From NCBI GenBank assembly GCA_004835665.1, contig RBKR01000004.1, forward strand, positions 744,001 to 808,000: a DNA stretch of 64,000 nucleotides. Direction: 5' to 3'. The position numbers and the translations under genes were made by a program. The notes under the pieces were generated by a model. It made no database searches, was not told the origin of the DNA, and was given only the letters and a program-made list of their open reading frames with translations. The DNA is from Phoma sp. XZ068. Its lineage: Eukaryota; Ascomycota; Dothideomycetes; Pleosporales; Didymellaceae. Position 1 is the stretch's first letter. The number at the start of each line of letters is the position of its first letter. Shown here piece by piece: positions 11,478 through 22,209 of this stretch.

Positions 11478-13255
11478 ATGGCGTCTCTCAGATCTGTATG
11501 CAGAGCGCCTCTGAGCCAGCTTGCTCGCCGCACAGCTGCAACAAACCACCCAAGAATAGTGCAGCGCCAATGGCGGGGATACGCGACCTCGCTGGAGGCA
11601 CAGCAGAAGGTAGATTGATGCAATGGTGGTGTAGACCGAGCAATTGACTAACAATCGTACAGGTGCTCTCCCAGGACCTCGAGGAAGCCGACCCAACCGT
11701 CTACAACATCATCGAGCAGGTACGACTCACGCCACCGAGCTCTGGCGTGCAACTTGAAGCTTACTATGGTCGCCTTGCAGGAGAAGAAGCGCCAGAAGCA
11801 CTTCATTAACCTAATTCCCTCCGAGAACTTCACTTCACAAGCTGTTCTTGATGCACTGGGTAGTGTTATGCAAAGTATGTGTCACACACGACCAGCTGCC
11901 AAACAACGCTTACTTTTGCTCTAGACAAGTACTCAGAAGGGTACCCAGGCCAGCGATACTATGGAGGAAATGAGTTCATCGATCAAGCAGAGCGCCTCTG
12001 CCAGGAGCGTGCGCTCAAGGCCTTCAACCTCAGCCCCGAGGAATGGGGTGTCAACGTCCAGCGTGAGTTGGCCGAGATTACGACAGTGGTCTAGACTGAC
12101 ATTCATTTAGCCCTCTCTGGCTCTCCCGCCAATCTGTATGCATACTCCGCCGTAATGAACGTCCACGACCGTATCCTCGCTCTCGACCTTCCCCACGGCG
12201 GCCACTTGTCGCACGGCTACCAGATCCCCGGCAAGAAGATCTCGGCCATCTCGAAGTACTTCGAGACCCTCCCATACAGGCTGGATGAGAAGACTGGCAT
12301 CATCGACTACGAGAAGATGGCTGAGCTTGCACGCCTCTACCGGCCCAAGGTTATTGTGGCTGGCACATCCGCGTACAGCCGCTTGATCGAGTACGAGCGC
12401 ATGCGCAAGCTTGCGGACGAAGTGGGCGCATACCTCCTTTCTGATATGGCTCACATCTCAGGTCTTGTCGCCGCCGGTGTCATCCCCTCGCCCTTCCCTT
12501 ACTCCGATATTGTTACAACGACCACCCACAAGTCTCTCCGTGGCCCACGAGGTGCTATGATCTTCTTCCGTAAGGGCGTGAGACGCGTCGATAAGAAGGG
12601 CAACAAGGAAATGTACGACCTTGAGGGACCCATCAATTCCTCCGTCTTCCCCGGTCACCAGGGAGGTCCTCATAATCACACCATCACAGCTCTTGCCGTT
12701 GCGCTTCAGCAGGCGCAGAGCAAAGAGTTCAAGGAATACCAACAGGCAGTCCTTGACAACGCTCAGGCTTTCGCCAAACGCCTTGGTGACAGCAAGGAGA
12801 AGGGTGGCCTGGGCTACAACCTAGTCAGCGGTGGCACTGACAACCACCTTGTGCTCATTGACTTGAAGGACCGCGGCGTTGACGGTGCGCGAGTTGAGCG
12901 CGTTCTCGAGCTCGTTGGCGTTGCGTCGAACAAGAACACTGTTCCTGGTGATAAGTCTGCCCTCAAGCCCGGTGGTCTGCGCATGGGTACGCCTGCCATG
13001 ACCACCCGTGGATTCCAGCCTGAAGACTTCAAGCGTGTTGCTGATGTTGTTCACCGCGCTGTTGGTATCACGCAGAAGCTTGACAAGGATGCAAAGAAGA
13101 AGGCTGAGGAAACCGGCCGCAAGAACCCTGGCAGTGTCGCAGCGTTCAAGGAGTATGTAGGCGAGGGTGACGACATCACTGACATCCTTGAGCTCAGGAA
13201 AGAAGTTGAGGATTGGACAGGCACGTTCGCGTTGCCCTGGGACAAGCACAACTGA
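11478..13255 (+). CDS. shm1: serine hydroxymethyltransferase, mitochondrial form
   Basis: This PLP enzyme interconverts serine and glycine with transfer of a one-carbon unit to tetrahydrofolate. Five exons are supported by conserved residues at every junction: 11478-11609, 11663-11719, 11781-11874, 11925-12062 and 12111-13255, giving 521 residues. The N-terminus (MASLRSVCRAPLSQLARR, later GYAT) is Arg/Ser-rich with almost no acid, typical of a mitochondrial presequence; hence the SHM1-type call. Enzyme hallmarks include NLIPSENFTS, YSEGYPGQRYYGGNE, SDMAHISGLVAAG, the PLP-binding lysine in TTTTHKSLRGPRG (residue 281) and GTPAMTTRGF. Introns are 44-62 nt long. A cytosolic paralogue is expected elsewhere in the genome. 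Confidence 0.96.
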
Positions 13256-13696
13256 AGACTGGTGTGCAAGAGAGACGACTGACGCTGCGCTGATTTGAAT
13301 CAAAATAGTACTCCGCCTAGCAGATTCTGGAGTTTGGCGATACCACTTGGTTTGTATATAGGACATCTCATTACTAGTCTGCATCTACTGGGCACAATAA
13401 CAGGCCGTGCTCTTCCTCAGACATCATGTTCACCTACGCATTTTTCGCAGTCACCTTCACTCCTTCCTTACTCCCTTCACCATGTGACTTCCGAAACCAA
13501 CAACAATAGTCGCTAGTCGCTGCCTTGAAATCCTCCCAACCTCACTACGAACGTCTTCTTTCTCCATCCCTCGAAACTGCAAAAGCTTTGGCAGTTACCA
13601 CTCTCATTTTAACAAAGGTAGATGTTTCAAGCCTTGTCCCACTCGCCCATACAAAGCCACCGCTCGCGCTCGCTTCGAACGACACCAGCACCGCCA
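13256..13696. other. intergenic, shm1 3' end and promoter of next gene
   Basis: There is no recognised gene. The frame of the next gene is open from an upstream ATG at 13622, which is an alternative start for it. Confidence 0.4.
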
Positions 13697-14458
13697 ATGC
13701 TGGGTCGCACACTCGTTTACTATGTTATACTCGCCGCAGGCGCAGAGGCACTGCCTAAAGCCTTCACCCTTGACATCGGTAGTGTCGATGGAGCCATCCT
13801 TGACTCGCTGCCACCTGCACCACATCAGTCCAGCGAAGCCCCAAACTCGACTGCTGCTTTCCAGACGACCATATTCACGGACATAGCTGTACCTACGTCC
13901 TCTGCGAATGCATCCGTCACCACCGCCGGCAACTATACAACGAGCACGACCTGCATCCCCACCACCACAGTCATAGCCACTCTGCCAAACCCAACGCCCT
14001 TCCCAACCGCCACTTTCGACCGCGCTGGCGAAGAAGATACCCTGACCGTTGATAAGCAAGATTATGCTGCCACGCCCTTTGACTCCTCAAACTCTGGGTC
14101 CTTCTCCAAATGGCCGCACTGGTTCACAGCCGCAACACTCACATTGGTGTTCTACGACGTTCTCGCAATAGGCATCTTCCTCTGGATGTGGGTCTTTGGG
14201 TATCTATGGTGGTTTTGCCATGGCAGCAGCAGGAGGAGGAGGACACAGGAGAGAGTGTGGCAGAGGAGAGGTGGCATCAGTGAGGGCATGGAGCTGGCGA
14301 GGATGGAGATAGGGAGAGTGGATAGGTTTGGGCGGGAGGGGTTTGGGCGGTACGAGAGGACGAGGGAGTGGGTGAGGACTGGACGCGGGTATGGGAGGGT
14401 GAGGACTGCAAGGGAGGTGGAGTTGGAGGGCGAGATGAGGAGGCTGGGCATGATCTGA
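13697..14458 (+). CDS. predicted single-pass membrane protein, unknown function
   Basis: I do not recognise this family. The 253-residue product begins with a signal-peptide-like segment (MLGRTLVYYVILAAGAEALP). A Ser/Thr/Pro-rich ectodomain of about 115 residues follows, with several N-glycosylation sequons (NST, NAS, NYT). One strongly hydrophobic, Trp/Phe-rich segment lies at about residues 142-175 (including VLAIGIFLWMWVFGYLWWF). A tail rich in Arg (SSRRRRTQERVWQRRGG and on) should be cytoplasmic by the positive-inside rule. This resembles many fungal cell-surface type I proteins. An in-frame ATG at 13622 would add 25 residues and bury the signal peptide, so I prefer 13697. The gene is intronless and converges on mad1, 167 nt away. 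Confidence 0.68.
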   Translation: MLGRTLVYYVILAAGAEALPKAFTLDIGSVDGAILDSLPPAPHQSSEAPNSTAAFQTTIFTDIAVPTSSANASVTTAGNYTTSTTCIPTTTVIATLPNPTPFPTATFDRAGEEDTLTVDKQDYAATPFDSSNSGSFSKWPHWFTAATLTLVFYDVLAIGIFLWMWVFGYLWWFCHGSSRRRRTQERVWQRRGGISEGMELARMEIGRVDRFGREGFGRYERTREWVRTGRGYGRVRTAREVELEGEMRRLGMI

Positions 14459-14625
14459 TATCAGTGGAGTGATATCGTACTTGCGAGAATATGGCACAAA
14501 GGTAGTGGCAGACGGGCGAAAGTCAAGGACATGTCGTATCTTGGTATAAAACATCGTAAGTATGGTCAGGTATATGTGCACTTCACTCTCACAGAGCCTT
14601 CGTATCCGTCCGTCAAACCGACAGA

Positions 14626-16791
14626 CTACAACTTCATAGTCATCTCGGCGCCCGGCCCCCTCTCCCAAAACTCCAACGTCAACGCCGCCAAGAAACACGG
14701 AATCTCCTTCCTGCCCTCCACCCAATAGACAATCTGATCCCTGATCTCGCCCGCAAACACACTCTGCTCGCCACCCGAAACCTTCATCGTCCCGTTCTCC
14801 CCATCGAACACAATACTATTCTCGCCCTCGTCATCCGCCGGCTTGAACATACTCGTCACCTTGACACGTCCATTGGGCATGAAATCGAGTTTCCAGCCCA
14901 GGATCGAGGCGACAGCTTCGCGGAACTCGAGGGATTTCGCCGCCCAAATCTGCTTGAGACGCGTTTGTTTCTTTTCCGACGAGGCGAGCGAGTGCCGCAG
15001 TTCCTCCATCTCATCCTGTGCGGCTTCAAAGGTGGCGAAGGGCACGGTTTTGGGCGGCGGCTGCGCCTTTTCGAGCTGGGCGAGGAGTTGGGCGTTTGCG
15101 TCGCGCAGGGTGCGGACGGTGGAGAGTTTGAGGGCTTCGGCGTCGGCGGTGGGGTTACTTTTGAGTTCGAGGACGCGGGTGCGGGAGGATTCTTTGAGTT
15201 TTTTGAGCTGTGAGTGTTGCGCTTTGTATTCTGATTCGATGAGTTTCATCTTCTTCTGCATGGCGCCAAGGTCGTCGGTCAGCTGGCGGTTTTTGCGACG
15301 TAGTTCGCCGACGCGTTCGTCATTTTCGTCCGTCTCGAGCGATCGCTTTTGCCCCGTGGTGGGTGTTGGTGTGAGCCTTTCGATGCTGTTGAACTCTTTC
15401 TGGAGGGTATCAAGCTCCTTGCGGTGCTCATCGACAAGAACTTCGAGCTCCTGAATTCGTTGTGACTTTGCTGCGTCGTAGGAATCGGGTTGCATTTCGC
15501 GTTCCTCGTCGTCGAACGCCTTGACTTGGGCACGCAGGAACTCGACCTCTTTCGTTGCCAATGCCTTTTGACGTTCAAGCCTAGCGCGAGCTTGTGCCTC
15601 CTTTGCATTGGGCGCGCTGCTCGTCGTCGCAGAGCCCTTGAGCTGCTGGATCTCAGCCTGCAGTTTGGCCTTCTCATCCTCCAGCGCCTGAATGTTGGCC
15701 TCCTTTACGGTGAGCTCGGGTTGGATTTCGCCCAGCTTGTTCAAAAGATCTGTCTTGTCTATCCGCTCCTTGATATATGCTCGCGCAAGATCTTCAGGTG
15801 TCTCGAACTGTACCTCAGCGTCGTCGTTGCCTTCAGACTCGAGATATGACGTCCACGAGTCACGCTCCTGCTCGAGAACTTGCTTCCTCATCTCAGCCTC
15901 CCCTAGTTGTCGTTGCAGATCGTCCATCATGCGTAGCTTCGTCTGGAGCGACCTCTTCTCTTCTTCAACCACTTCAATGGCCTTGTGTTGCTTGCGGAAG
16001 TTTCTCAGTTCCGCATTTTGGTCTCTTGTCAAAGCCTCCAGCTTCTGGATGTGTGCAACCTGGTCCGAGAGCTCCCTCTTGATGATGGACAAGGTCTCCG
16101 CATCCCCTGTGATAGCTTTCAGCCGTAACACCTCTGCCTCAAGTTGGCCGACCTCCTCTTCCCTCTCGCCCAGCTTCTTCTGCGCCGCCTGCAGCGCATT
16201 GACTTTGGAAACCAAGTCTGTCTGTATATCTTCCACACTGTCTTTCAGCCGTTGGTGCTCCGTCTGCAGATTATTGTACTTATGGTCGTTCTGCCGCTGC
16301 GAAGTCGCCAGGTCTTCTTTAGCCTCATCATAGTCCTCTTGTAACGATTGCGCCTTCTCCTGGCTTTGCCGTAGTCGTCTTTCGAGATCTCGTCGTTCAT
16401 TTTCCGCCCGTGTTCGCACCTCAGACAGCTCCTTAGACAGCGCCTCATGTTTCTTGGCCGTCTGCGCACTCGCTGTCTCTGCCTGCTGGGCCTTGCGGAA
16501 ATCGGCTTCGGCGCGGCTTTGCGTGTCCCGGATTTCCTGATCGAGCTCGAGCTTGAGCATAGCCTTCTCCTGCTTCGCTGTCTCCAGCTCGTAGCGTAGT
16601 GTGTTCAACTGCGCGCGCAAATCTTCGTTGACGGGGTTGTCGGGAACGACGGTGTGCGGCGCATTCGTTGCCGTCGAGGCGCGCATAGTGGTTCGAAATG
16701 TTTGTCGCAGAGGCTCCGGTGGCGGCGGCGGCGACTCCTCAACCCCAGTGAAGAGGTTGAAGGTGGGTTGGTTGGCCTTGCCGAATGCCAT
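14626..16791 (-). CDS. mad1: Mad1 spindle assembly checkpoint coiled-coil protein
   Basis: Mad1 recruits Mad2 to unattached kinetochores and nuclear pores and is the scaffold of the spindle checkpoint. The single-exon gene encodes 721 residues, matching human MAD1 (718). Residues 55-535 are nearly continuous heptad-rich coiled coil. A Mad2-interaction motif is clear at residues 539-547 (RVLELKSNP; the human motif is KVLHMSLNP). The RLK motif used for Bub1 binding is at 611-613 in QTRLKQIW. It is followed by the C-terminal RWD-like head (ILGWKLDFMPNGRVKVTSMF), closing with FWERGPGAEMTMKL. All functional motifs are therefore intact. The start at 16791 is the first ATG and begins with the conserved-looking MAFGKANQPTFNLFTG. 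Confidence 0.95.
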   Translation of the reverse strand: MAFGKANQPTFNLFTGVEESPPPPPEPLRQTFRTTMRASTATNAPHTVVPDNPVNEDLRAQLNTLRYELETAKQEKAMLKLELDQEIRDTQSRAEADFRKAQQAETASAQTAKKHEALSKELSEVRTRAENERRDLERRLRQSQEKAQSLQEDYDEAKEDLATSQRQNDHKYNNLQTEHQRLKDSVEDIQTDLVSKVNALQAAQKKLGEREEEVGQLEAEVLRLKAITGDAETLSIIKRELSDQVAHIQKLEALTRDQNAELRNFRKQHKAIEVVEEEKRSLQTKLRMMDDLQRQLGEAEMRKQVLEQERDSWTSYLESEGNDDAEVQFETPEDLARAYIKERIDKTDLLNKLGEIQPELTVKEANIQALEDEKAKLQAEIQQLKGSATTSSAPNAKEAQARARLERQKALATKEVEFLRAQVKAFDDEEREMQPDSYDAAKSQRIQELEVLVDEHRKELDTLQKEFNSIERLTPTPTTGQKRSLETDENDERVGELRRKNRQLTDDLGAMQKKMKLIESEYKAQHSQLKKLKESSRTRVLELKSNPTADAEALKLSTVRTLRDANAQLLAQLEKAQPPPKTVPFATFEAAQDEMEELRHSLASSEKKQTRLKQIWAAKSLEFREAVASILGWKLDFMPNGRVKVTSMFKPADDEGENSIVFDGENGTMKVSGGEQSVFAGEIRDQIVYWVEGRKEIPCFLAALTLEFWERGPGAEMTMKL

Positions 16792-17159
16792 TGTGATGGT
16801 GTCTTTGTTGTTTGTTGACTTATCGCAAAGCAGACAATGCGGTCAGGATTGTGTGGACCGCCGGGCAGAAGTCGAATCAAGGTTGCGACATGTCTCGAGT
16901 ACGGTATGCAGTCAAAGGCGGGTGTGCTGCAGGGTTAGTCTTTACTTGCGGTGAAGTTGGTGTTTATTGAACATGAAAGGCAGGCACGATGCGAACGGCA
17001 AGTGGATCCTTAGCGCGTCCCCAGCTCATGCGTCTCTCATCGCGGGTGCACGTGTTAGCCTACACAGTGTTTGTTCTCTCAGCTCATATTCAAGTCAAGC
17101 TGTTCATAGTGTGATAATATTTTCGCTATGCTGATATGGTATGTGTCGACTCTGCCAGT
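16792..17159. other. intergenic, mad1 upstream region
   Basis: This 368-nt stretch lies between the mad1 start and the ppm1 stop, both on the minus strand. No coding or RNA gene is seen; it should hold the mad1 promoter. Confidence 0.45.
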
Positions 17160-18295
17160 TCATGCCTGCTCCTGGACATTTACCCAAGCCTTTGTAAACA
17201 CATCGTCTTCCCCATCTCTCCATCCCCAGGCAAAGCAGTAATGCTTGAGCAAAAGCTCCAGTTCCTCCAACTCGTCCAGCATCTCCAAGCTCGCAACGCG
17301 CTCCTTCTCGTCCTCGCTTATCCAATGCTTCCAAATGAAGTTTGTGTCTGCCGCTTTCGCGCCGTCCTTGAAGCCATATCCGCATAGTCGCGAACGCTGG
17401 TCGCCAAGCTCTGGGTATGAGGTGAGAGTAGGGAGATGTATATTGCGAGTCTGCAGGTTCGATATCATCGTGCGACCGAATGCATCTTGCGGTAGTATTG
17501 GTTCGTAGAGTATGAGCGACGCAGGTGTGGTGGGTCGTAGGTAATGTGTGGTAAAGGTCGAAATGATAGACTGAACTGTCTGCGGTTGTAGGTACACGAG
17601 GCACATTTCGGATAGTATAAGAGTGGGCAAGGTAGGGTCGAGGTTGGGTAGCTCAGGAAGCGGTGCATTGTCTGAGGGCGTGGCTAGAGACCGCAGGTCG
17701 AGGGCGTGTATGTTGTACGTCGCCGAATGATACGAGCTTGATGTCGTGGGCGCCTGCACGAGCTTGTGATGGAGCGCTGGATGTCTCTGTATGCATGCAA
17801 TCTTAGGTTGTGTGTTGGTGGAAAAGTCGATCTCGTGGTAAACTAGGCGCGCATCGGGGTATGCGTCGAGAAGGCGAAAGAAGCGTGTGTCGGTGCCAGC
17901 ACCGAGGGACACGATTTGTTTGGTAGCAGAAGGAGAGGCAAGGAGGAATTTGGTGACGAGAATGTCGATCGCAGACGTGCGAACGTAGGATCCTGCATGG
18001 TTTAGCATGAGCAGAGCGCCATTCCAGCTAACATACCTCTGTTCAGTAATGGCAGCCTCCTCGCTGCAGGCTGTGTGGCAAAGAGCTTTGCATAAGGGTC
18101 ATGCAGATAGCCCAGCTCTACACAGCTCACCCTGCTCCCCGCAGCATCCTGGTCAGTCCCTTTGACTGCATTATCTCTGACTTCGTCGCTGGAGCGTCCA
18201 AATCCGCCTCTCCCGCGCCCTCGTCCACTAAGTCCTCCGCCACGACCGGGTCCGAGGAGTGTCCTGAGATTCGGTATCTGGTTGGAAGATGTCAT
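17160..18295 (-). CDS. ppm1: leucine carboxyl methyltransferase of PP2A (Ppm1/LCMT1)
   Basis: Ppm1 methylates the C-terminal leucine of the PP2A catalytic subunit using S-adenosylmethionine, which controls assembly of PP2A holoenzymes. Exons are 18295-18037 and 17992-17160, separated by a 44-nt intron (GTATGT...GCAG), giving 363 residues. The family pattern is complete: ELGYLHDPYAKLF near residue 60, LNRGSYVRTSAID across the splice junction, the SAM loop VSLGAGTDTRFFRL, the acidic EIDF, LSEMCLVYL and LYEPI. The N-terminus carries an extra Gly/Arg-rich stretch (GPGRGGGLSGRGRGRGG) not needed for catalysis. The gene is divergent from rpb5 with 226 nt between the two start codons. Confidence 0.93.
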
Positions 18296-18521
18296 GGTCG
18301 CGTGTTGATGGGAGCTCCGCGAGCTTTGGCGGGGCAGCCCAGCAGGCGGACGCTAGAGCCTACGAGGGAAAGCGCGAGCGGCGCGCCAAGCATTGCGGCC
18401 TCGCGGCGGTCTTTGAATCTTTTCGCGTCTTTGAGAGAGGCCTGTCCGAGCTGTCGCAGCTGCACCCACCCCGAATCTCTCCCCCACCCAACCTCCCACG
18501 CCCGAGCGAGCCGCCGCCACC
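18296..18521. promoter_or_regulatory. bidirectional promoter region, ppm1/rpb5
   Basis: This 226-nt GC-rich segment separates the start codons of two divergent housekeeping genes and so must contain both promoters and leaders. I see no TATA box; pyrimidine-rich CCACCC/CCCACGCCC stretches lie just before rpb5. The regulatory role is inferred from position. Confidence 0.5.
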
Positions 18522-19338
18522 ATGTCCGACGAGAAGCAGCCGAGCGCGAACCTGATCCGCATGTGGAGGGTCTGGCGCACAACCAAGGAGATGATGAACG
18601 ACCGAGTAGGATGCGCCGGCGCCTGCACGAGCTACGAACAAGGGCGCTGACATTGCAAAGGGCTACCAGGTTCTCGAGGACGACATGAACATGACACTGG
18701 ACGAGTTCGCGAGCAAGTACGCCCGCGCGGACGGCGAGCCCGAGTATGCGACCCACATATCCCGTCAGCAGGAGCGCTCGTACTAATGCTATTGCAGCCG
18801 CTCGCGCCTCAACTTCTCCTGCCAGCCCGGCGAGGAGATGCTCATCAAATACACCATGCCGCCCACAAAGAAGGACCCTGAACCGCGACCCGCGATCGGC
18901 ACCATATGGGTCGAGTTCAACAGCGACGAGAACGTCGGCCTGAAGCAGCTGCGCGACTACATGCAGCACTTGGTCAACGGTGCCTTCTACTCCGGCATCA
19001 TGGTCACCGTCAAGCCCATGACCGGCATGGCCATCCGTCTGCTGCGCGGCTCAACCACCCTGAGCGAAGGACCCAAGGGTGGTGTCGAGGTGTTTGTCGA
19101 GCAGGATCTGCTGGTCAACATCACAAAGCACGAGTTGGTCCCCAAGCACGTTCTCCTCAGCGAGGAGGAGAAGCAGCAGCTACTGAAGAGGTACCGTCTC
19201 AAGGCAACACAGCTGCCCAGGATTCAGTCCACAGATCCGGTTGCGAAGTACCTGGGGTTGAGGCGCGGTGCCGTGGTCAAGATCATAAGAAAGTCGGAAA
19301 CCGCAGGTCGCTACGCCAGTTACCGATGGGTTATTTGA
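18522..19338 (+). CDS. rpb5: RNA polymerase subunit ABC1 (Rpb5)
   Basis: Rpb5 is shared by RNA polymerases I, II and III; its N-terminal jaw contacts downstream DNA and its C-terminal domain assembles on the largest subunit. Exons are 18522-18605, 18661-18743 and 18798-19338 (introns 55 and 54 nt), giving 235 residues. Visible family features are MWRVWRTTKEMMNDRGYQV at the N-terminus, then FVEQDLLVNITKHELVPKH, LPRIQSTDPVAKYLGLRRG and the invariant-type ending SETAGRYASYRWVI. The first donor is GTAGGA, weaker than usual, but splicing there restores DRGYQV in phase. The ATG at 18522 sits in a good context (CCACCATGTC). Confidence 0.96.
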
Positions 19339-19732
19339 GGTCGCTGTACAGATGGGTTGGAGAGAGCACAAGACCACAAGCAGGACACGAACACACGACT
19401 GGGGATCAGTACTCGGTTTTCAAGTGCACAGAGGTCACCGTGGGGGCATTTGAATGGAGAGGCAAGAGGAAGAATCATATTGCGAGGCGTTTGGCGAACG
19501 GGAAAGGCACCCTTGAGAATGACTGGCATTTGCAAAAAGCAAGACGGAAGTCTGAGACGACTCATGTCATATCTATGTATACCATTGAAAGCATTGCATT
19601 CACGGCACACTGCAGAGGGCATTGATAGTGCAAGTGACAACCGAGACACAGCTGGCAAAGGAAAGACAGGCAACACGAACACAGACATTTAACTAGTCAC
19701 TAATGGTCATGAACACCACAATGGCAAAAAAG
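19339..19732. other. intergenic, rpb5 3' region
   Basis: No gene is recognised. The frames open here are continuations of rpb5 shadows. A run of A at 19726-19731 is the minus-strand oligo-T that would terminate the adjacent tRNA-like gene. Confidence 0.4.
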
Positions 19733-19817
19733 AGGTCTTGCCCGGAATCGAACCGGGGTTGCCGGAAGATACTGAGGTGATCAGAATCCGGAGTGATAAC
19801 CGCTACCTATTGAGGAG
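19733..19817 (-). pseudogene. tRNA-Gln(CTG)-like gene with degraded 5' end
   Basis: Reading the minus strand, the 3' two-thirds is a normal tRNA-Gln. The anticodon stem CCGGA/TCCGG flanks a TTCTGAT loop with anticodon CTG and an intron of about 13 nt. The T arm CCCGG-TTCGATT-CCGGG, acceptor strand CAAGACC and discriminator T are intact, and an oligo-T run follows. The expected 5' acceptor strand GGTCTTG is missing: CTCCTCA stands there, pairing at no more than two positions, and the D-arm entry appears one base short. The B box is intact, so it may still be transcribed. I call it a likely pseudogene; a functional gene with an unusual acceptor is less likely. Confidence 0.62.
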
Positions 19818-20095
19818 TTAGTTATCTGTTGCGGATCGAGTTGATCAGGGAAGAACGTACACTACAAAACCAGTGGTGTTGTTTGATGGAAGCAGGATTC
19901 CCAGGGTGGCATTATATAACAAGTGAATTGTGATTTTCAGTTTCGAATTGGACTGGAACGGGGACTACAAGCACCCAGGGTGACGATGTGGGGTCGAGCA
20001 AAGTTTTGCTGCAACCGAACAACCCCACTCGACCACCCAATGTACACTGGCAGCACGAAAACGGAAAGTCGAGCGCCCACCAACACAAGACCCCT

Positions 20096-21888
20096 TCACA
20101 ACTTCGCCCTCGCTTCGTCCTTGACCACTAGTCCAAACTTGCCAGCCTTCTCTTTGTCTCGTAGCACTCTTCTCAAGATCTTGCCAGAAGGCGATTTTGG
20201 AATCTCCTTGATCTGATCGAGCAACGTTAGCAGATGCCTCATTCACATTCCACCAGGATGGCGAACTTACAAACTCAACCTGATGCACCCACTTGTATCT
20301 GACCTTCTTCTCCTTGACATACGCGATAATATCCTTCCCCACCGCCGCACTTTCTTCAACATCGGGCTTGAGGGCAATATACGCCTTCGGCAACTCCCCA
20401 CTGTACTCATCCGGTACACTCATCACAGCAACATCCTCTACCTTTGGATGTCCCAGCAGTAGATCTTCCAGCTCCGCCGGCGCAACACCAATGCCCTTGA
20501 CTTTGATAAGCTCCTTGATACGGTCACTGATGTGAATCATATTCTCCTCGTCAATACTGCCCTGGTCGCCCGTATGCAGGAACCCATCTGCGTCAAAGGT
20601 TTCGCGCGTGGCCTTTTCGTTGTTGAGGTAGCCCATGACGACTTGGGGGCCGCGGGCCAGCACCTCGCCGTCTTCGTTGAGCCCGGCTTCTGAGCCATCG
20701 GGCTTGATAATTTTGACTTCGGTCGAGGCGACGATTGCGCCGCCGCTGTGGGCGTACTTGTAGTCGAACTTCTCGGGTGGGTGTGCGGTGATGCAGGAGC
20801 ATGATTCTGTCATGCCGTAGCCTTGCTTGAAGCCGGTGTTTGGGAACTTCTTCTGCAAGAGCTGTATGATTTCCTCCGAGAGGGGTGCGGCGCCAGACGA
20901 AAACCGTGTTACGTGGCTGAGGTCATATTTGTCAACAATGGGGTCGCGGACAAGGCGAATTAGAATGGGTGGTACAAGAAGGAGTTCGCCGAGTTTGTAT
21001 TCGCAGATGGTGTTAAGCATGCCTTCCATGGTGAATTGGGGGAGCATGATTACCTCCGCGTTGAGGAGGATGGGGAGGTGCATTTGATGGACAAGACCAG
21101 TTATGTGGAACAATGGTAAGACTGCCATGATCTTTTTCTGAGTTTCGGGTGTTATCTGCTGAATCTGAAGACACTGGGCGATGACGTTCTGGTGGGAGAT
21201 CATGACGGCTTTTGGGAGTCCAGTGGTGCCGCTTGAGAATGAGAGGAAGCCACAAACGTCTTTGTTCTTCTTGCCTGGAGGAATTTTGAATGCTGGCGCT
21301 TGACCATTCTCGCCGTACGATTCTCCAATCCGAATGAGCTCTTTTACGGTAGTGTAACCTGGAAGCTCGCCTTCGAGCAGGAACACATTTGACTGTGGTA
21401 GACCAGCGGCTTTCGCGCTTGCAGATGCAACCTCCATGCTGCCTGGTGTTGTCAGGAGGAACTTCGAATCCGCGGTCTTCAGTGCGAAGGTCATCTCTTC
21501 GACATTGTATGCTGGGCTTGCACCACTGATTTTGGCGCCGCCACGTAGGCCAGCAAACATAGCGACTGGGTACCAAACGGTGTTCTGGCCGAAGAGCGAC
21601 ACTGTGTCGCCTGTCTTGAGGCCATACTTCTTCACCAGCGCAGTAGCGATGTAGGTAGAATACTTCTTTACATCTGCCCAATTTACGCGTTCTTTGGTTA
21701 TAGCGTTCTGGAAGCCAGCAAGTTCATTTGGACGATATTTATTCAGAGGCGAGTATGACGAATCAAACAACCAGTCCCAGTCTGTCAAATCAGTAGGTAC
21801 TACACTTAGTCAGTACAAATCATTTGAGTTGGGGTATTCTGACACACTTACAGTCAATCGGTGGCTGCCGTGACTTGAAGATAACCAT
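20096..21888 (-). CDS. 4-coumarate-CoA-ligase-like acyl-activating enzyme with PTS1
   Basis: This member of the AMP-binding (ANL) superfamily forms an acyl- or aryl-adenylate and then the CoA thioester. Exons are 21888-21852, 21799-20271 and 20212-20096, giving 560 residues. The first exon (MVIFKSRQPPID) and third exon (IKEIPKSPSGKILRR) are short but fit the family exactly. Motifs seen are FSSGTTGLPKAVM (ATP loop), YGMTESCS, GDQGSIDEENMIHISDRIKE shortened here to its core GDQG and DRIKELIKVKG, and the catalytic lysine in SPSGKILRR. The protein ends in Ala-Lys-Leu, a type 1 peroxisomal signal. The substrate cannot be read from sequence; fatty, phenylpropanoid or other aryl acids are all possible. 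It is divergent from the dehydrogenase at 22210. Confidence 0.93.
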
Positions 21889-22209
21889 CGTAACAGAGGA
21901 TGAAGACCTATTTGATGTAGATATGCTTCTAGTCAATGAAACTAATGAAGACGCAATCGCAGATGAGCACGCAAGTCGGATCAACACCGGAGCGATTCAA
22001 TGCGTAGGTGACAAGAACAGAATCTCGCAGGTTCACAATTGAAGACACCATGATCGTTCCTCGGCGCCACAGCGCGTCGGTTCGCGATGTTCGAGTCGGT
22101 TGTTGTGCGGGGACAACGGGAGCTTGTTCGCGGACAGGCGGGGTTGGAAGCTGTTCCCGAGAGCTACCCACATGGGGACACCCTTGTACATCAACCACCA
22201 CCACTCATC
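21889..22209. promoter_or_regulatory. bidirectional promoter region, ligase/dehydrogenase
   Basis: The 321 nt between the two start codons must serve both divergent genes. An in-frame ATG at 22087 could extend the dehydrogenase by 41 residues, which would shrink the region to about 200 nt. No specific operator is recognised. Confidence 0.45.

Noticed and set aside
22087..22209. N-terminal 41-residue extension of the dehydrogenase
   Set aside because: The extension has no targeting character and the Rossmann motif begins at the usual distance from the ATG at 22210.
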